Shown piece after piece: positions 9,466-18,776 of a DNA stretch of 64,000 nt (the stretch's first letter is position 1; each line of letters opens with the position of its first letter). The notes under the pieces are model-generated. The model was not told where the DNA came from. It did not search any database and worked only from the letters and a program-made list of their open reading frames with translations. The stretch spans positions 40,996-104,995 of the forward strand of contig CAMPYH010000004.1 of NCBI GenBank assembly GCA_946998225.1, given 5' to 3'. Both the position numbers and the translations under genes were made by a program. The DNA is from an uncultured Clostridiaceae bacterium (GTDB taxonomy: Bacteria; Bacillota; Clostridia; TANB77; CAG-508).

Positions 9466-10539
9466 ATGAAAGAAAAAATAAAAGCAGTACAATATGGCTG
9501 CGGAAAAATGAGTGTATATCTTATGAGATATATGATTGAAAAAGGAGTAGAGATTGTAGCGGCATTAGATATAAATCCTGAAGTTATAGGAAAAGACATA
9601 AGTTATGTCATGGGCGGAGAAGAATATGGTGTAGTTATTAAAGATGCAAGTCAAGCAGATAATATTTTAAAAGAATTAAAACCAGATGTATGTGTTGTAG
9701 CTACAATGAGTACAATGAAAGATATAGAGGAAATATATAAAATATGTGCTAAAAATGGAGTTAATGCAATAACTACATGTGAAGAAGCAATATATCCTTG
9801 GAATTCATCACCACAAATTACAAAAGAGCTAGATGAACTTGCAAAAGAGAATAACTGTACATTATCTGGAAGTGGATATCCAGATATGTATTGGGGAGTA
9901 TTAATAGATACACTTGCAGGATCGCTTCAAAATATTACAAAAATTAAAGGTTCAAGTTCATATAATGTAGAAGATTATGGAATAGCACTTGCTAAAGGAC
10001 ATGGTGCAGGTCTTAAAACAGATGAATTTGAAAAAGAAATAGGTAAATACAATAATTTAACATCAGAAGAGCAAAAAGAGCTAGTTGAAAGTGGCGAGTA
10101 TGTACCAAGCTATATGTGGAATCAAAATGGCTGGTTATGTAGCAAATTAGGTCTTACACCTATATCTCAAGTTCAACAATGTATACCAACAACACATGAT
10201 AGTGATTTAAAATCATCTACACTTAATATGACTATAAAAGCAGGTGAACCAACAGGAATGTCTGCAGTGGTTACAACAGAGACTAAAGAAGGAATAACTC
10301 TTGTTACAGAATGTATAGGTAAAGTATATGCTCCAGAAGAATTTGATAGAAATGATTGGACTTTTTATGGAGAACCAGAAACAACAATAAATGTAAATCG
10401 TCCAGCTACAGTAGAACTTACTTGTGCTAATTTAATAAATCGTATCCCAGCACTTATTAAAGCAGAACCTGGATATATTACTACAGATAAAATGCCAAAT
10501 AATGTATATATTACAAAAGATTTAAATGAATATTTATAA
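9466..10539 (+). CDS. 2,4-diaminopentanoate dehydrogenase-like NAD(P)-binding protein
   Basis: 357 residues. The N-terminal Rossmann start is KIKAVQYGCGKMS, followed by IVAALDINPEVIGKDIS and VVATMSTMKDI. The middle contains the SGSGYPDMYWG block and a GSSSYNVEDYG segment, typical of the dihydrodipicolinate-reductase-like family that includes 2,4-diaminopentanoate dehydrogenase (Ord) of ornithine fermentation. None of the partner genes of that pathway (aminomutase, thiolase) is nearby, so the substrate is uncertain. The start ATG 9466 follows GGGAGG; an upstream ATG at 9430 overlaps the previous gene and is less likely. A strong terminator follows. Confidence 0.7.
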   Translation: MKEKIKAVQYGCGKMSVYLMRYMIEKGVEIVAALDINPEVIGKDISYVMGGEEYGVVIKDASQADNILKELKPDVCVVATMSTMKDIEEIYKICAKNGVNAITTCEEAIYPWNSSPQITKELDELAKENNCTLSGSGYPDMYWGVLIDTLAGSLQNITKIKGSSSYNVEDYGIALAKGHGAGLKTDEFEKEIGKYNNLTSEEQKELVESGEYVPSYMWNQNGWLCSKLGLTPISQVQQCIPTTHDSDLKSSTLNMTIKAGEPTGMSAVVTTETKEGITLVTECIGKVYAPEEFDRNDWTFYGEPETTINVNRPATVELTCANLINRIPALIKAEPGYITTDKMPNNVYITKDLNEYL

Positions 10540-10551
10540 TTATATGTTATA

Positions 10552-10593
10552 AAACAATCCATGGATTATAATCTATGGATTGTTTCTTTTTTT
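10552..10593 (+). terminator. terminator after the dehydrogenase gene
   Basis: AAACAATCCAT (10552-10562) pairs with ATGGATTGTTT (10575-10585), followed by a C and seven T's. Confidence 0.85.
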
Positions 10594-10670
10594 ATTTTTC
10601 TCTTTGTTCTCTTTAGTTTGTTTTTTAGATATATTATGTGTATATATTAAAAGAAAATTAGCAAAAGATA

Positions 10671-10699
10671 TAGACAAAAATTTAAAAAAAAATTATAAT
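10671..10699 (+). promoter_or_regulatory. sigma-A-type promoter of the dlt operon
   Basis: TAGACA (10671-10676), 17-base spacer, TATAAT (10694-10699). The expected start of transcription is near 10706, about 65 bases before the first dlt gene. The remaining leader shows no regulator site I can name. Confidence 0.65.
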
Positions 10700-10772
10700 A
10701 TCTAAATGAAATAAGATGTGCATTTATGCATGTACAATTAAATTAATTTAGTGATATTAAGTGTGAGAAATT

Positions 10773-11804
10773 ATGAAAAAGAAAAAGAATATTTTTAATT
10801 TTATATTATTTATATTAATTTTTTTAATTATGTTAAGACTTTTGGGAAAAATGTTTATTCCAAAAGCAGATTCTGATGTATATTACAAAAATGAGATATA
10901 CAAAAAAGGGTATGATTTAGACTATATTGGTGCTGGATGTAGTGAAATGAATAGAGGAATTTCACCAATGATTATTTGGAATAAAACAGGTTATACTGGA
11001 TATAACATAGGTTCATCTGGTGAAAGAATATATACTACATATTACTCTTTAAAAAGTGTACTTGAATATACAAAGCCTAAATATGTCTTTTTATCTACAG
11101 AAATAATAGATAAAAAATATCCACTTAATAAATATCTTTTAAGACAAAACTGGGAAAGAAAACCAATTAATTTTGCAAGTCTGGAAATGATGACAAATGA
11201 AAATCATAAATTTGATATTTTTGAATATATTCATTCTTTTTTCCCTATATTTGCATACCATCAACAATGGAAGCATATAGAAAAAGAACCTGAAGATTAT
11301 AGAACAAAAGGCCATTATGTAAGAGCTAAAAATTATCAAAAAAAGAGACCTACAGAAAAAGATTTTAATAAATATTTTAAAAAGACAGATAAGAGAAAGA
11401 AAATAAATAAATTAAATATTAAATATCTTTTAAAGATAAATGAATTATTAAAAAGCAAAAATATAAAATTAGTTATTGTTGGATTTCCAAATATAAATAC
11501 ATATTCATATTCTACACATAATACTATTAAAGATATTGCAGAAAAAAATAATATAGAGTTTATAGATTTTAATGAACATATGGATGAATATAAATTAGAC
11601 TATAAAATGGATTTTGAAGACACAACACATCTTAATGGACTTGGAGCTAAAAAGTTATCTACATTTATAGCAGATTATTTAAAAAGTAAAGATGAATTAG
11701 TAGATAAAAGAAATGATCCTAAATTTGATACGTGGAACAAAGATTATGATGTATATATGAAACATTACAACAGTGTAGTAGATACAATAAAAGCTGAGGA
11801 ATAA
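10773..11804 (+). CDS. dltD: DltD-like SGNH-fold protein
   Basis: 343 residues with an N-terminal signal-anchor (about 6-24) and an extracytoplasmic SGNH-type domain. The block IGAGCSEMNRGISP holds the likely nucleophile Ser, and the C-terminal DTTHLNGLGAKKLS gives the Asp and His of the catalytic set. DltD is needed for transfer of D-alanine to teichoic acid outside the membrane. It is the first gene of the dlt operon, as in clostridial DABC-type operons. The stop is one base before the dltA start. Sequence similarity to classical DltD is not strong by eye, so the name leans on context. Confidence 0.75.
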   Translation: MKKKKNIFNFILFILIFLIMLRLLGKMFIPKADSDVYYKNEIYKKGYDLDYIGAGCSEMNRGISPMIIWNKTGYTGYNIGSSGERIYTTYYSLKSVLEYTKPKYVFLSTEIIDKKYPLNKYLLRQNWERKPINFASLEMMTNENHKFDIFEYIHSFFPIFAYHQQWKHIEKEPEDYRTKGHYVRAKNYQKKRPTEKDFNKYFKKTDKRKKINKLNIKYLLKINELLKSKNIKLVIVGFPNINTYSYSTHNTIKDIAEKNNIEFIDFNEHMDEYKLDYKMDFEDTTHLNGLGAKKLSTFIADYLKSKDELVDKRNDPKFDTWNKDYDVYMKHYNSVVDTIKAEE

Positions 11805-11805
11805 T

Positions 11806-13299
11806 ATGAGAACATTAATTAAATATTTAGAAGAAAATGTAAAAAAGTGGCCTAACAATGTAGCATATGTAGAACCAGAAAAAGAAATAACTTGGAAAGA
11901 ACTACAAATTAAAGCAAAAAATATAGCAAGCAAAATAATAGATAAAAAAGTAATAAATAAAGCTATAATTATATATATAGAAAAATCTATAGATGCTATA
12001 GCATCTATGTTAGGAGTACTATATTCTGGAAATCATTATGCTATTTTAGATTCAAAAATGCCTGAAGAACGATTTGATAAAATATATAATGATTTAGACA
12101 AAACATTAATATTGTCTAGAGAAAAAGATTTTAAAAAATTAAAAAACAGCTATGAATATATAGATATAAATTTTGAAAGTAGTAATATTTCAGATTTAGA
12201 TGAGAAAATAGAAGAAATTCAAAATAATGTAATAGATGTAAATCCTATGTATATATTATTTACATCAGGATCTACTGGAAATCCAAAAGGTGTAGTTATT
12301 TCACATAAAGCTTGTATATCATATTTTGATTGGCTTATAGGTGAATTTGGTTATGATGAAAATACGATTTTTGGTAGCCAAACACAACTATATTTTAGTA
12401 TGAGTTTAAGTGATATTGTAGTATCTATTAGAACAGGATCTAAATGTGTGCTTATACCAAAAATATATTTTTCATTTCCAGTAAAATTATTTGAATTTAT
12501 AAACAAATATAATGTAAATACAATTTATTGGGTACCAAGCGCATTTGGAATTTTAAAGAAATTAGATGTCTTAAAAGAACTGAAAATAGATTCTTTAAAA
12601 AGAGTGCTTTTTGCGGGTGAAGTAATGCCAATGAAAACATTTAATTATTTAAAAAAATATTATCCGGATATTGAATATGCTAATTTATTTGGACCAAGTG
12701 AAACGGTAGACATTTGTACATTTTATAGAGTAAATAGAGAGTTTAAAAATGATGAAACATTTCCAATAGGACATGTTTGTTCAAATCTTAATATGTATAT
12801 TTTAGATGAAAACGATAATGAAGCAAAAGAAGGTGAACTTTGTGTTAGCGGCAGCTATATAGCTAGTGGGTATTATAAAAATGAAGAAAAAACAAAAAGT
12901 GCTTTTATGCAAAATCCTTTAAATGATAAATATATAGAGTATATATATAGAACTGGCGATATAGTTAAATATAATGATAAAAATGAATTAATATTTTTAT
13001 CAAGGAAAGATTTTCAAATAAAACATTTAGGGTATAGAATTGAACTTGGTGAAATTGAAACAGCGTTAAATACAATAGATGAGATAAATAGCTGTTGTGT
13101 AATATATGACGAAGAAGAAAAACAAATAGTAGCATTTTATGAAGGAGATATTACTGAAGATAAGATATTAGAATTTTTAGAAATAAAGCTACAAAAATAT
13201 ATGATTCCAAATAGAATTATAAAACTTGATAGAATGGTATATAATTCTAATGGAAAGATAGATAGAAAAACTTTAAAAAAAGAATATAATAAAAAGTAA
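11806..13299 (+). CDS. dltA: D-alanine--[D-alanyl carrier protein] ligase DltA
   Basis: 497 residues, an adenylating enzyme that activates D-alanine with ATP and loads it onto DltC. Visible adenylation motifs are LFTSGSTGNPKGVVISH (P-loop-like A3, near 146), NLFGPSE (A5), YRTGD (A7), and the C-terminal NGKIDRKTLKK with its catalytic Lys (A10). Length matches the family. It starts two bases after dltD and is followed ten bases later by its carrier protein gene. Confidence 0.93.
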   Translation: MRTLIKYLEENVKKWPNNVAYVEPEKEITWKELQIKAKNIASKIIDKKVINKAIIIYIEKSIDAIASMLGVLYSGNHYAILDSKMPEERFDKIYNDLDKTLILSREKDFKKLKNSYEYIDINFESSNISDLDEKIEEIQNNVIDVNPMYILFTSGSTGNPKGVVISHKACISYFDWLIGEFGYDENTIFGSQTQLYFSMSLSDIVVSIRTGSKCVLIPKIYFSFPVKLFEFINKYNVNTIYWVPSAFGILKKLDVLKELKIDSLKRVLFAGEVMPMKTFNYLKKYYPDIEYANLFGPSETVDICTFYRVNREFKNDETFPIGHVCSNLNMYILDENDNEAKEGELCVSGSYIASGYYKNEEKTKSAFMQNPLNDKYIEYIYRTGDIVKYNDKNELIFLSRKDFQIKHLGYRIELGEIETALNTIDEINSCCVIYDEEEKQIVAFYEGDITEDKILEFLEIKLQKYMIPNRIIKLDRMVYNSNGKIDRKTLKKEYNKK

Positions 13300-13309
13300 A
13301 GGAATAAAA

Positions 13310-13534
13310 ATGGAAAAAATTATAGAAATATTAGAAGAAATTAAACCTGGAATAGATTATGAATCAGAAGATGCTTTAATATCTGATGGTATATTAGAAA
13401 GTTTTGAAATAGTAACATTAGTTGCAAGACTTAATTCAGAATTTGATATAGAAATCGAAGTTAAAGATATTGTTCCAGAGAATTTTGAAACAGTAGAAGC
13501 AATAGATAATTTAGTTAAAAAATTAGAGGATTAA
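13310..13534 (+). CDS. dltC: D-alanyl carrier protein DltC
   Basis: 74 residues, an acyl-carrier-type four-helix protein. The phosphopantetheine attachment Ser lies in DGILESFEIV (about residue 31). Most carriers have Asp before this Ser; here it is Glu, a conservative but unusual change at the position read by phosphopantetheinyl transferases. A transferase gene of its own ends this operon, which may be related. It sits between dltA and dltB, one base from the latter. Confidence 0.9.
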   Translation: MEKIIEILEEIKPGIDYESEDALISDGILESFEIVTLVARLNSEFDIEIEVKDIVPENFETVEAIDNLVKKLED

Positions 13535-13535
13535 T

Positions 13536-15062
13536 ATGAACATATCAGTAAGTATTAGCAGTATTGGCTTTTTACTTTATACGATTTTGGTAGCTTTATT
13601 CTATTTTTTATCTTCAAAGAAAAATAGATATATAGTTTTAGGAATTGCGAGTATAATATATTTATTTATAGCTAGTAAGTTTTATTCAATTTTTGTATTT
13701 TTGAGTGCAGCTATTATTTATTTTGGTGGTATAAGTATTTCTAAAATAGAAAAAGAATATAAAGAAAAACCAAAAGAAGAACGAAAGCAAATAAAAGCCG
13801 ATGTAAAGAAAAAGAAAAAAACTATAATGTTTATTATAGTTTGTATAAATATATTAATTTTAGCAATTTTAAAATATTATAATGTAACCGCAAATGCTTT
13901 AGGCTGGAAAGTACTTAATATCTTAATGCCAATTGGAATTTCGTATTATACACTAGAGGCGATAAGCTATATTGTAGATATAAGTAGAGGTAAATATGAA
14001 GCGGATACAAACTTTTTACATGTTCTACTTTATCTAACATTTTTCCCAAAGATGACTTTAGGACCAATTGGAAAATATGATAAATTAAAAGATACATTAT
14101 TTGAGGGTATTGGATTTTCATATGAGAGAATAAGAAAAGCCTTCTTATTAATAATTTATGGATATTTCAAAAAAATGGTTATTGCAGACAGATTTGGAAT
14201 GCTTGTAAACCATATATATAAATTAAATTTAGGTGGATACAATTTTATTGTTTTAATGATTGCATACACAATTCAGTTATATATGGAGTTTTCAGGATGT
14301 ATAGATATAGTAAGAGGTGTTGGTGAAATATTTGGAATAGGACTTGATGAAAACTTTAGACAACCTTTTTTCTCACAAAACGTTCAAGAGTTTTGGAGAA
14401 GATGGCATATAACTTTAGGCGCTTGGCTTAAAGAGTATGTGTTTTATCCAGTGTCTATATCTAAAGTAAATATGAATTTAAATAACTTTGCAAATAAAAA
14501 GATGCCTAAATTTTTAGCAAAATTTGTAACCATTGCATTTCCACTTTTCTTTGTTTGGGTAGTTAATGGTATTTGGCATGGAGCAGGTTTTAAATATTTA
14601 CTATATGGTATGTATTATTATGTCATAATGATGATTGGTGTATTTTTCAAACCATTAATAGATTTCATTAATGGAAAATTAAAAATAGATCCAGATAAAA
14701 AAATATTTAAATTATTTAGAATAATTAGAACAATAATTTTAGTTATGATAGGTAATGCTATATTTAAAGCACCAAGTATGATGTATGTATATACTAAATT
14801 AACAAGTGGATATAATGAACCAATGAATGTTTTTACAGATGTATTTAGCAAAAAAGATTTATTAGTCGGAGTTATATTTATATTAATTGTATTTATTGTA
14901 TCTGTTTTAAAAGAACTAAATATTGATGTAAGAGAAAAGGTAGAAAAAAGCAATATTTTAATTAGATGGCCTATATATTATTTCATACTTTTATCTGTTG
15001 TAATTTTTGGTATATATGGAGCTGGGTATAATCCAGAAGACTTCATATATGGAGGATTTTAA
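13536..15062 (+). CDS. dltB: D-alanine export protein DltB (MBOAT family)
   Basis: 508 residues with about 11-12 membrane segments. The MBOAT signature region FWRRWHITLGAWLKEYVFYP and the second conserved His in NGIWHGAG are both present. DltB passes D-alanine from DltC across the membrane together with DltD. It has a charged Lys/Glu-rich cytoplasmic loop near residues 70-95, longer than in the Bacillus protein. GGAGG near its 3' end (15052-15056) serves the next gene. Confidence 0.93.
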   Translation: MNISVSISSIGFLLYTILVALFYFLSSKKNRYIVLGIASIIYLFIASKFYSIFVFLSAAIIYFGGISISKIEKEYKEKPKEERKQIKADVKKKKKTIMFIIVCINILILAILKYYNVTANALGWKVLNILMPIGISYYTLEAISYIVDISRGKYEADTNFLHVLLYLTFFPKMTLGPIGKYDKLKDTLFEGIGFSYERIRKAFLLIIYGYFKKMVIADRFGMLVNHIYKLNLGGYNFIVLMIAYTIQLYMEFSGCIDIVRGVGEIFGIGLDENFRQPFFSQNVQEFWRRWHITLGAWLKEYVFYPVSISKVNMNLNNFANKKMPKFLAKFVTIAFPLFFVWVVNGIWHGAGFKYLLYGMYYYVIMMIGVFFKPLIDFINGKLKIDPDKKIFKLFRIIRTIILVMIGNAIFKAPSMMYVYTKLTSGYNEPMNVFTDVFSKKDLLVGVIFILIVFIVSVLKELNIDVREKVEKSNILIRWPIYYFILLSVVIFGIYGAGYNPEDFIYGGF

Positions 15063-15521
15063 TTGGTAAATAAATTAGAAAAAATATATACCGAAGGTAA
15101 TTTAGACATATATTTTGTTAAAACAGATGAAAAGAGAAAAGATACAAGCGATGTTTTAAAAAATATATATAAAAATTTAGGTGAAGAGATTTTAATAGTA
15201 AGGGAAAAATATCATAGACCGAAAAATGTTAAATCAAAATATAATTATTCAATTACATATGTTAATGACGGAGCATTTATTGCTTTTGGAAAAGGAAATT
15301 TTGCTATTGATGCAGAAGAAATAAGACCATATGATAAAAATATAAATAAAATATTAAAGATAAAACCTAAAGATGAAAAAGAATTTTTTGAATTTTTCAC
15401 ACAAAAAGAAGCATTAATAAAATTAAATGATTTAATGCTTACAAATATATTAGATGCTTTAAATGGAAAAGTTAAAAGTATTAGTTATAAAAACTATATT
15501 ATAAGTATAGCTAAAAGCTAA
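15063..15521 (+). CDS. small Sfp-type 4'-phosphopantetheinyl transferase-like protein
   Basis: 152 residues, TTG start directly after the dltB stop with GGAGG six bases upstream. The order of motifs matches Sfp-type transferases: a YNYSITYVNDG block in place of FNxSHS, FAIDAEEIRP in place of GIDIE (metal-binding Asp and Glu kept), and FFTQKEALIKL in place of WxxKEAxxK. It is shorter than Sfp (about 220) and the SH is SI. The likely job is to add phosphopantetheine to DltC, whose gene is two positions upstream. Family call from motifs; target is inference. Confidence 0.7.
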   Translation: MVNKLEKIYTEGNLDIYFVKTDEKRKDTSDVLKNIYKNLGEEILIVREKYHRPKNVKSKYNYSITYVNDGAFIAFGKGNFAIDAEEIRPYDKNINKILKIKPKDEKEFFEFFTQKEALIKLNDLMLTNILDALNGKVKSISYKNYIISIAKS

Positions 15522-15558
15522 AATATGCGCATTTTAGATAACAAAGACCTATGCTTTA

Positions 15559-15587
15559 TTGACAATAATTTGCATGAGTGGTAAAGT
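15559..15587 (+). promoter_or_regulatory. promoter for the small ORF and rpmE
   Basis: TTGACA (15559-15564), 17-base spacer, TAAAGT (15582-15587) preceded by TGG, an extended -10 pattern. It lies in the only gap between the dlt operon and the small ORF. Confidence 0.55.
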
Positions 15588-15610
15588 ATTAAAGTATTGA
15601 AGGAGTTGTT

Positions 15611-15754
15611 TTGAAAAAAGGTATAAAAATAATATTATGTATAATATTTATATTTAGTATATTAATAACTTTTTTTACAAAAATATATAAAGCAACATCG
15701 ATAGAAAAAGCGGTTAAAGCTATAGTTATAGAAGAATTAAAAGTAAAGGAGTAA
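15611..15754 (+). CDS. 47-codon single-TM peptide
   Basis: TTG start at 15611 with AAGGAG (about 15599-15604) upstream, stop TAA at 15752. The product has a hydrophobic segment at about residues 4-25 and a short tail ending IVIEELKVKE. It lies between the dlt operon and rpmE, four bases before the rpmE start. Its size and topology recall DltX, the small membrane peptide of other dlt operons, but the typical DltX C-terminal motif is absent, so I do not assign it. The hydrophobic pattern, binding site and promoter upstream support a real gene. Confidence 0.55.
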   Translation: MKKGIKIILCIIFIFSILITFFTKIYKATSIEKAVKAIVIEELKVKE

Positions 15755-15757
15755 ATC

Positions 15758-15955
15758 ATGAAAAAAGAAATTCAACCAGAAGTTAAAAAAGCTACTATTA
15801 CATGTGCTTGTGGAAATGTTATAGAAACATTATCTACAAAAGAATCAATGAAAGTAGATATTTGCTCAAAATGTCATCCACACTGGACAGGTTCAGGAAC
15901 AAAAGTTTCAAGAGGTGGTAGAGCAGATAAGTTTAGAGAAAAATATGGAATGTAA
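15758..15955 (+). CDS. rpmE: 50S ribosomal protein L31
   Basis: 65 residues. Zinc-type L31: CACG near residue 17 and CSKCHPHWTG near 36 provide the Cys ligands. The C-terminus SRGGRADKFREKYGM is standard. The start follows AAAGGAG. A good terminator follows immediately. Confidence 0.95.
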   Translation: MKKEIQPEVKKATITCACGNVIETLSTKESMKVDICSKCHPHWTGSGTKVSRGGRADKFREKYGM

Positions 15956-15956
15956 T

Positions 15957-15983
15957 AAAAAGGGCAGTAGCCCTTTTTATTTT
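15957..15983 (+). terminator. terminator after rpmE
   Basis: AAAAAGGGC and GCCCTTTTT around an AGTA loop, then ATTTTG. Confidence 0.88.
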
Positions 15984-16015
15984 GTATTGAAAAAAGAATA
16001 TGGATGAAATAATAT

Positions 16016-16897
16016 ATGAATATGGAAAGTAAAGATATATACATAAGAAGTAAAGGGAATAAAATTGCTCTTACAGCATTTTATAAAGATAAAGAAACAA
16101 TTAATTCTATAAAAGAAAAACCGTGTATTTTCTTTTTACCAGGAACTATGGCAAACCCATATACATACTGGAATTTTGTAGATGAAATGGTTAAATATGA
16201 TGTAGTTGTTGTAGGACTTCATTATATAGGTCATGGTCTTTCAGATAGAGTAGATAAATTTGATTTCTCAGATTTAAAACAAAATGCTTTAGATGGATTT
16301 AAATATATTAAAGACAATTTAAAATTTTTTGGAACAGATATAATAGTATTTGGACACAGTCAAGGAGGTATTCTTGCATCAAGCCTTATAGGACTTAATT
16401 TAACTAAAAAATATATACTAGGTAATTTAATAATATCTGATCAAAAAGGTCTTAAAGATTTAATAGGATTATCTAAGGTGCCTAATTTCTTAATTCCTTT
16501 TGTTAAAATGTATTTTAAGATATTAGGGAAAATTAAAGGAAATAAAAAACTTAAATTTGGTGACTATGTAAAAGTAGGAGAGATGGACTATACTGAAGAG
16601 GATTTAAAAAGTGATCCATTAAGGATAGTAGAATATCCTTTATCTATGGTTACATCTTTAATTAATATAGATACAAAAAATTTAACAAAACCAAGTAGTG
16701 AAATAAAAGAGGAAATATTTGTTTTTGTAGCAAAAAATGATCCAATATTTCCTTTGAAACTTCAAAAAGAAGCTTTTGATTTAATAAAAGCAAAAGATAA
16801 ACATTTTATTGAATATGATACAGATAAACATATGATGTATACAGAGCATCCAAAAGAGCTTTGTAGTTTAATATATAAGGAGGTTTTTAATGGATAA
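16016..16897 (+). CDS. alpha/beta-fold hydrolase
   Basis: 293 residues. The nucleophile elbow GHSQGG lies near residue 118; an oxyanion-loop-like FLPGTM is near 43 and the catalytic His is probably in DTDKHMMYTEHP near the C-terminus, with an Asp in AKNDPIF. No signal peptide, so cytoplasmic. The substrate cannot be told; lysophospholipase or esterase activity is common in such proteins. The binding site is weak and ATG 16022 is an equally possible start. It overlaps the next gene by eight bases. Confidence 0.75.
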   Translation: MNMESKDIYIRSKGNKIALTAFYKDKETINSIKEKPCIFFLPGTMANPYTYWNFVDEMVKYDVVVVGLHYIGHGLSDRVDKFDFSDLKQNALDGFKYIKDNLKFFGTDIIVFGHSQGGILASSLIGLNLTKKYILGNLIISDQKGLKDLIGLSKVPNFLIPFVKMYFKILGKIKGNKKLKFGDYVKVGEMDYTEEDLKSDPLRIVEYPLSMVTSLINIDTKNLTKPSSEIKEEIFVFVAKNDPIFPLKLQKEAFDLIKAKDKHFIEYDTDKHMMYTEHPKELCSLIYKEVFNG

Positions 16898-17192
16898 AAA
16901 TATAGAAAGAATAAATGATATGGAACAAAGACTTGTAAGACAAGAGGAGTTCGCTAAAAAAATGAATAAAATGCTTGAGGAATATAAAGAAAACTTTTCA
17001 GATTTTGAAAAGTTAGAAAAATATTATTACAGTAAAGAATATATGGAAGACTTAAAATTAGATCAAGAAGGAAAACTTGAAGATATACCAAGAGGAGTAT
17101 TAAGTGAAGATCTAGTATATGATTTAATGGGTGAATATTATAATATTGGTATAGAAATGTTAGAACTTGGAATAAAAACAGTAAAAAGATAA
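16890..17192 (+). CDS. DUF4298-type protein
   Basis: 100 residues, helical. The start IERINDMEQRL, the middle LEKYYYSKEYMEDL and especially RGVLSEDLVYDLMGEY match the DUF4298 family, which has no known function. Start ATG after AAGGAGG within the end of the hydrolase gene. It probably forms an operon with that gene and gpmI, which begins 12 bases downstream. Confidence 0.75.
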   Translation: MDKNIERINDMEQRLVRQEEFAKKMNKMLEEYKENFSDFEKLEKYYYSKEYMEDLKLDQEGKLEDIPRGVLSEDLVYDLMGEYYNIGIEMLELGIKTVKR

Positions 17193-17203
17193 AGGAGTAA
17201 TAT

Positions 17204-18736
17204 ATGAATAAAGTAATGTTAATGATATTAGATGGATGGGGTATAGGAGAAAAATATGACGGAAACAGTATTTATCTTGCAAATACACCTAATATGGATT
17301 TAATAACTAAAAAATTTCCAAATACGGAAATTAAAGCAAGTGGCGAGTATGTTGGACTTCCTAAAGGACAAATGGGAAATTCAGAGGTAGGACATTTAAC
17401 TATTGGTTCAGGTAGAGTTATTTACCAAGATCTATCTAGAATAAATAAAGATATAGAAGATGGAAGTTTAAAAGAAAATAAAGTTTTAAAAGATGGACTT
17501 AAAAATGTTAAAGAGAAAAACTCTAGTTTACATTTAATGGGACTTGTATCTTTTGGAGGAGTACACTCACATATTAATCATTTAATAGAACTTGTAAAAA
17601 TTGCAAAAGAGGATGGAATTAAAAAAATATATATACATGCATTTTTAGATGGAAGAGATGTACCAACAGATTCTGGAATTAAAGATATAGAATTTTTAGA
17701 AAAAGAATTAGAAAAAATTGGAGCTGGAAAAATAATCTCTGTATCTGGTAGATATTATGCAATGGATAGAGATAAAAGATGGGATAGAGTGCAAAAAGCA
17801 TATGATGCAATAAACTATAGAATTGGAAATGAAAAAGAAACAGCTTTAGATTGTATTAAAGATTCATATGCTGAAGGAATAACAGATGAATTTATCGTCC
17901 CTACAGTTATTACATCTAATTTAGATAAAGATAGAAATATAAATATTTTAGAAGATGATACAGTAATCTTTTTCAATTTTAGACCAGATAGAGCAAGACA
18001 AATTACAAGAGCATTTACAGAAAAAGATTTTAATGAATTTAAAGTAGAAAAATATTCTAATTTAAAATTTTTAACAATGACAGAATATGATGCAAATTTT
18101 AAAAATGTAGAAATAATATATCCAAATATAGATGTTAAAAATACACTTGGTGAAGTGCTTGCAAGAAATAATAAAAAACAATTAAGAATTGCTGAAACAG
18201 AAAAATATGCACATGTTACATTTTTCTTTAATGGTGGTGTTGAAAAGCCAAATAAAGATGAAGAGAGAATATTAGTTCCATCACCAAAGGTTAAAACATA
18301 TGATCTAAAACCAGAGATGTCATCAGATGAAATAGAAGATATAGTCGTTAATAAAATAAATGAAAATATATATGATGTAATAATATTAAACTTTGCAAAT
18401 CCAGATATGGTAGGACATACTGCAAATATACCAGCTACAATAAAAGCTATAGAAAGAATAGATTACCATGTAGGAAATATTGCAGAAGCAACACTTAAAA
18501 ATGGTTATACACTTCTTATAACTGCTGATCATGGAAATGCAGAAAAACTTTTAGATGAAAATGGAAAACCATTTACATCACACACAAGTAATTTAGTACC
18601 ATTTATAGTTATATCTGAAGATAAAAATATTAAACTAAAAAAAGAAGGATCTTTAAAAGACATATCTCCTACAATTCTTAAACTTTTAAATATTCCTAAA
18701 CCAGAAGAGATGACTGGAGATAGTTTAATAATTTAG
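17204..18736 (+). CDS. gpmI: 2,3-bisphosphoglycerate-independent phosphoglycerate mutase
   Basis: 510 residues, full family length. It interconverts 3- and 2-phosphoglycerate in glycolysis using two Mn ions. Metal and catalytic motifs are LMILDGWGIG at the N-terminus, GNSEVGHLTIGSGR with the phospho-Ser near 62, the RWDRV region, NPDMVGHT, and TADHGNAEKL near 445. It is separated from gap-pgk-tpiA by about 13 kb. Terminated by the bidirectional hairpin shared with the tRNA gene. Confidence 0.97.
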   Translation: MNKVMLMILDGWGIGEKYDGNSIYLANTPNMDLITKKFPNTEIKASGEYVGLPKGQMGNSEVGHLTIGSGRVIYQDLSRINKDIEDGSLKENKVLKDGLKNVKEKNSSLHLMGLVSFGGVHSHINHLIELVKIAKEDGIKKIYIHAFLDGRDVPTDSGIKDIEFLEKELEKIGAGKIISVSGRYYAMDRDKRWDRVQKAYDAINYRIGNEKETALDCIKDSYAEGITDEFIVPTVITSNLDKDRNINILEDDTVIFFNFRPDRARQITRAFTEKDFNEFKVEKYSNLKFLTMTEYDANFKNVEIIYPNIDVKNTLGEVLARNNKKQLRIAETEKYAHVTFFFNGGVEKPNKDEERILVPSPKVKTYDLKPEMSSDEIEDIVVNKINENIYDVIILNFANPDMVGHTANIPATIKAIERIDYHVGNIAEATLKNGYTLLITADHGNAEKLLDENGKPFTSHTSNLVPFIVISEDKNIKLKKEGSLKDISPTILKLLNIPKPEEMTGDSLII

Positions 18737-18776
18737 AAATGTTAAATTAAATAATAAATTAGAAAAAATACAAAAT

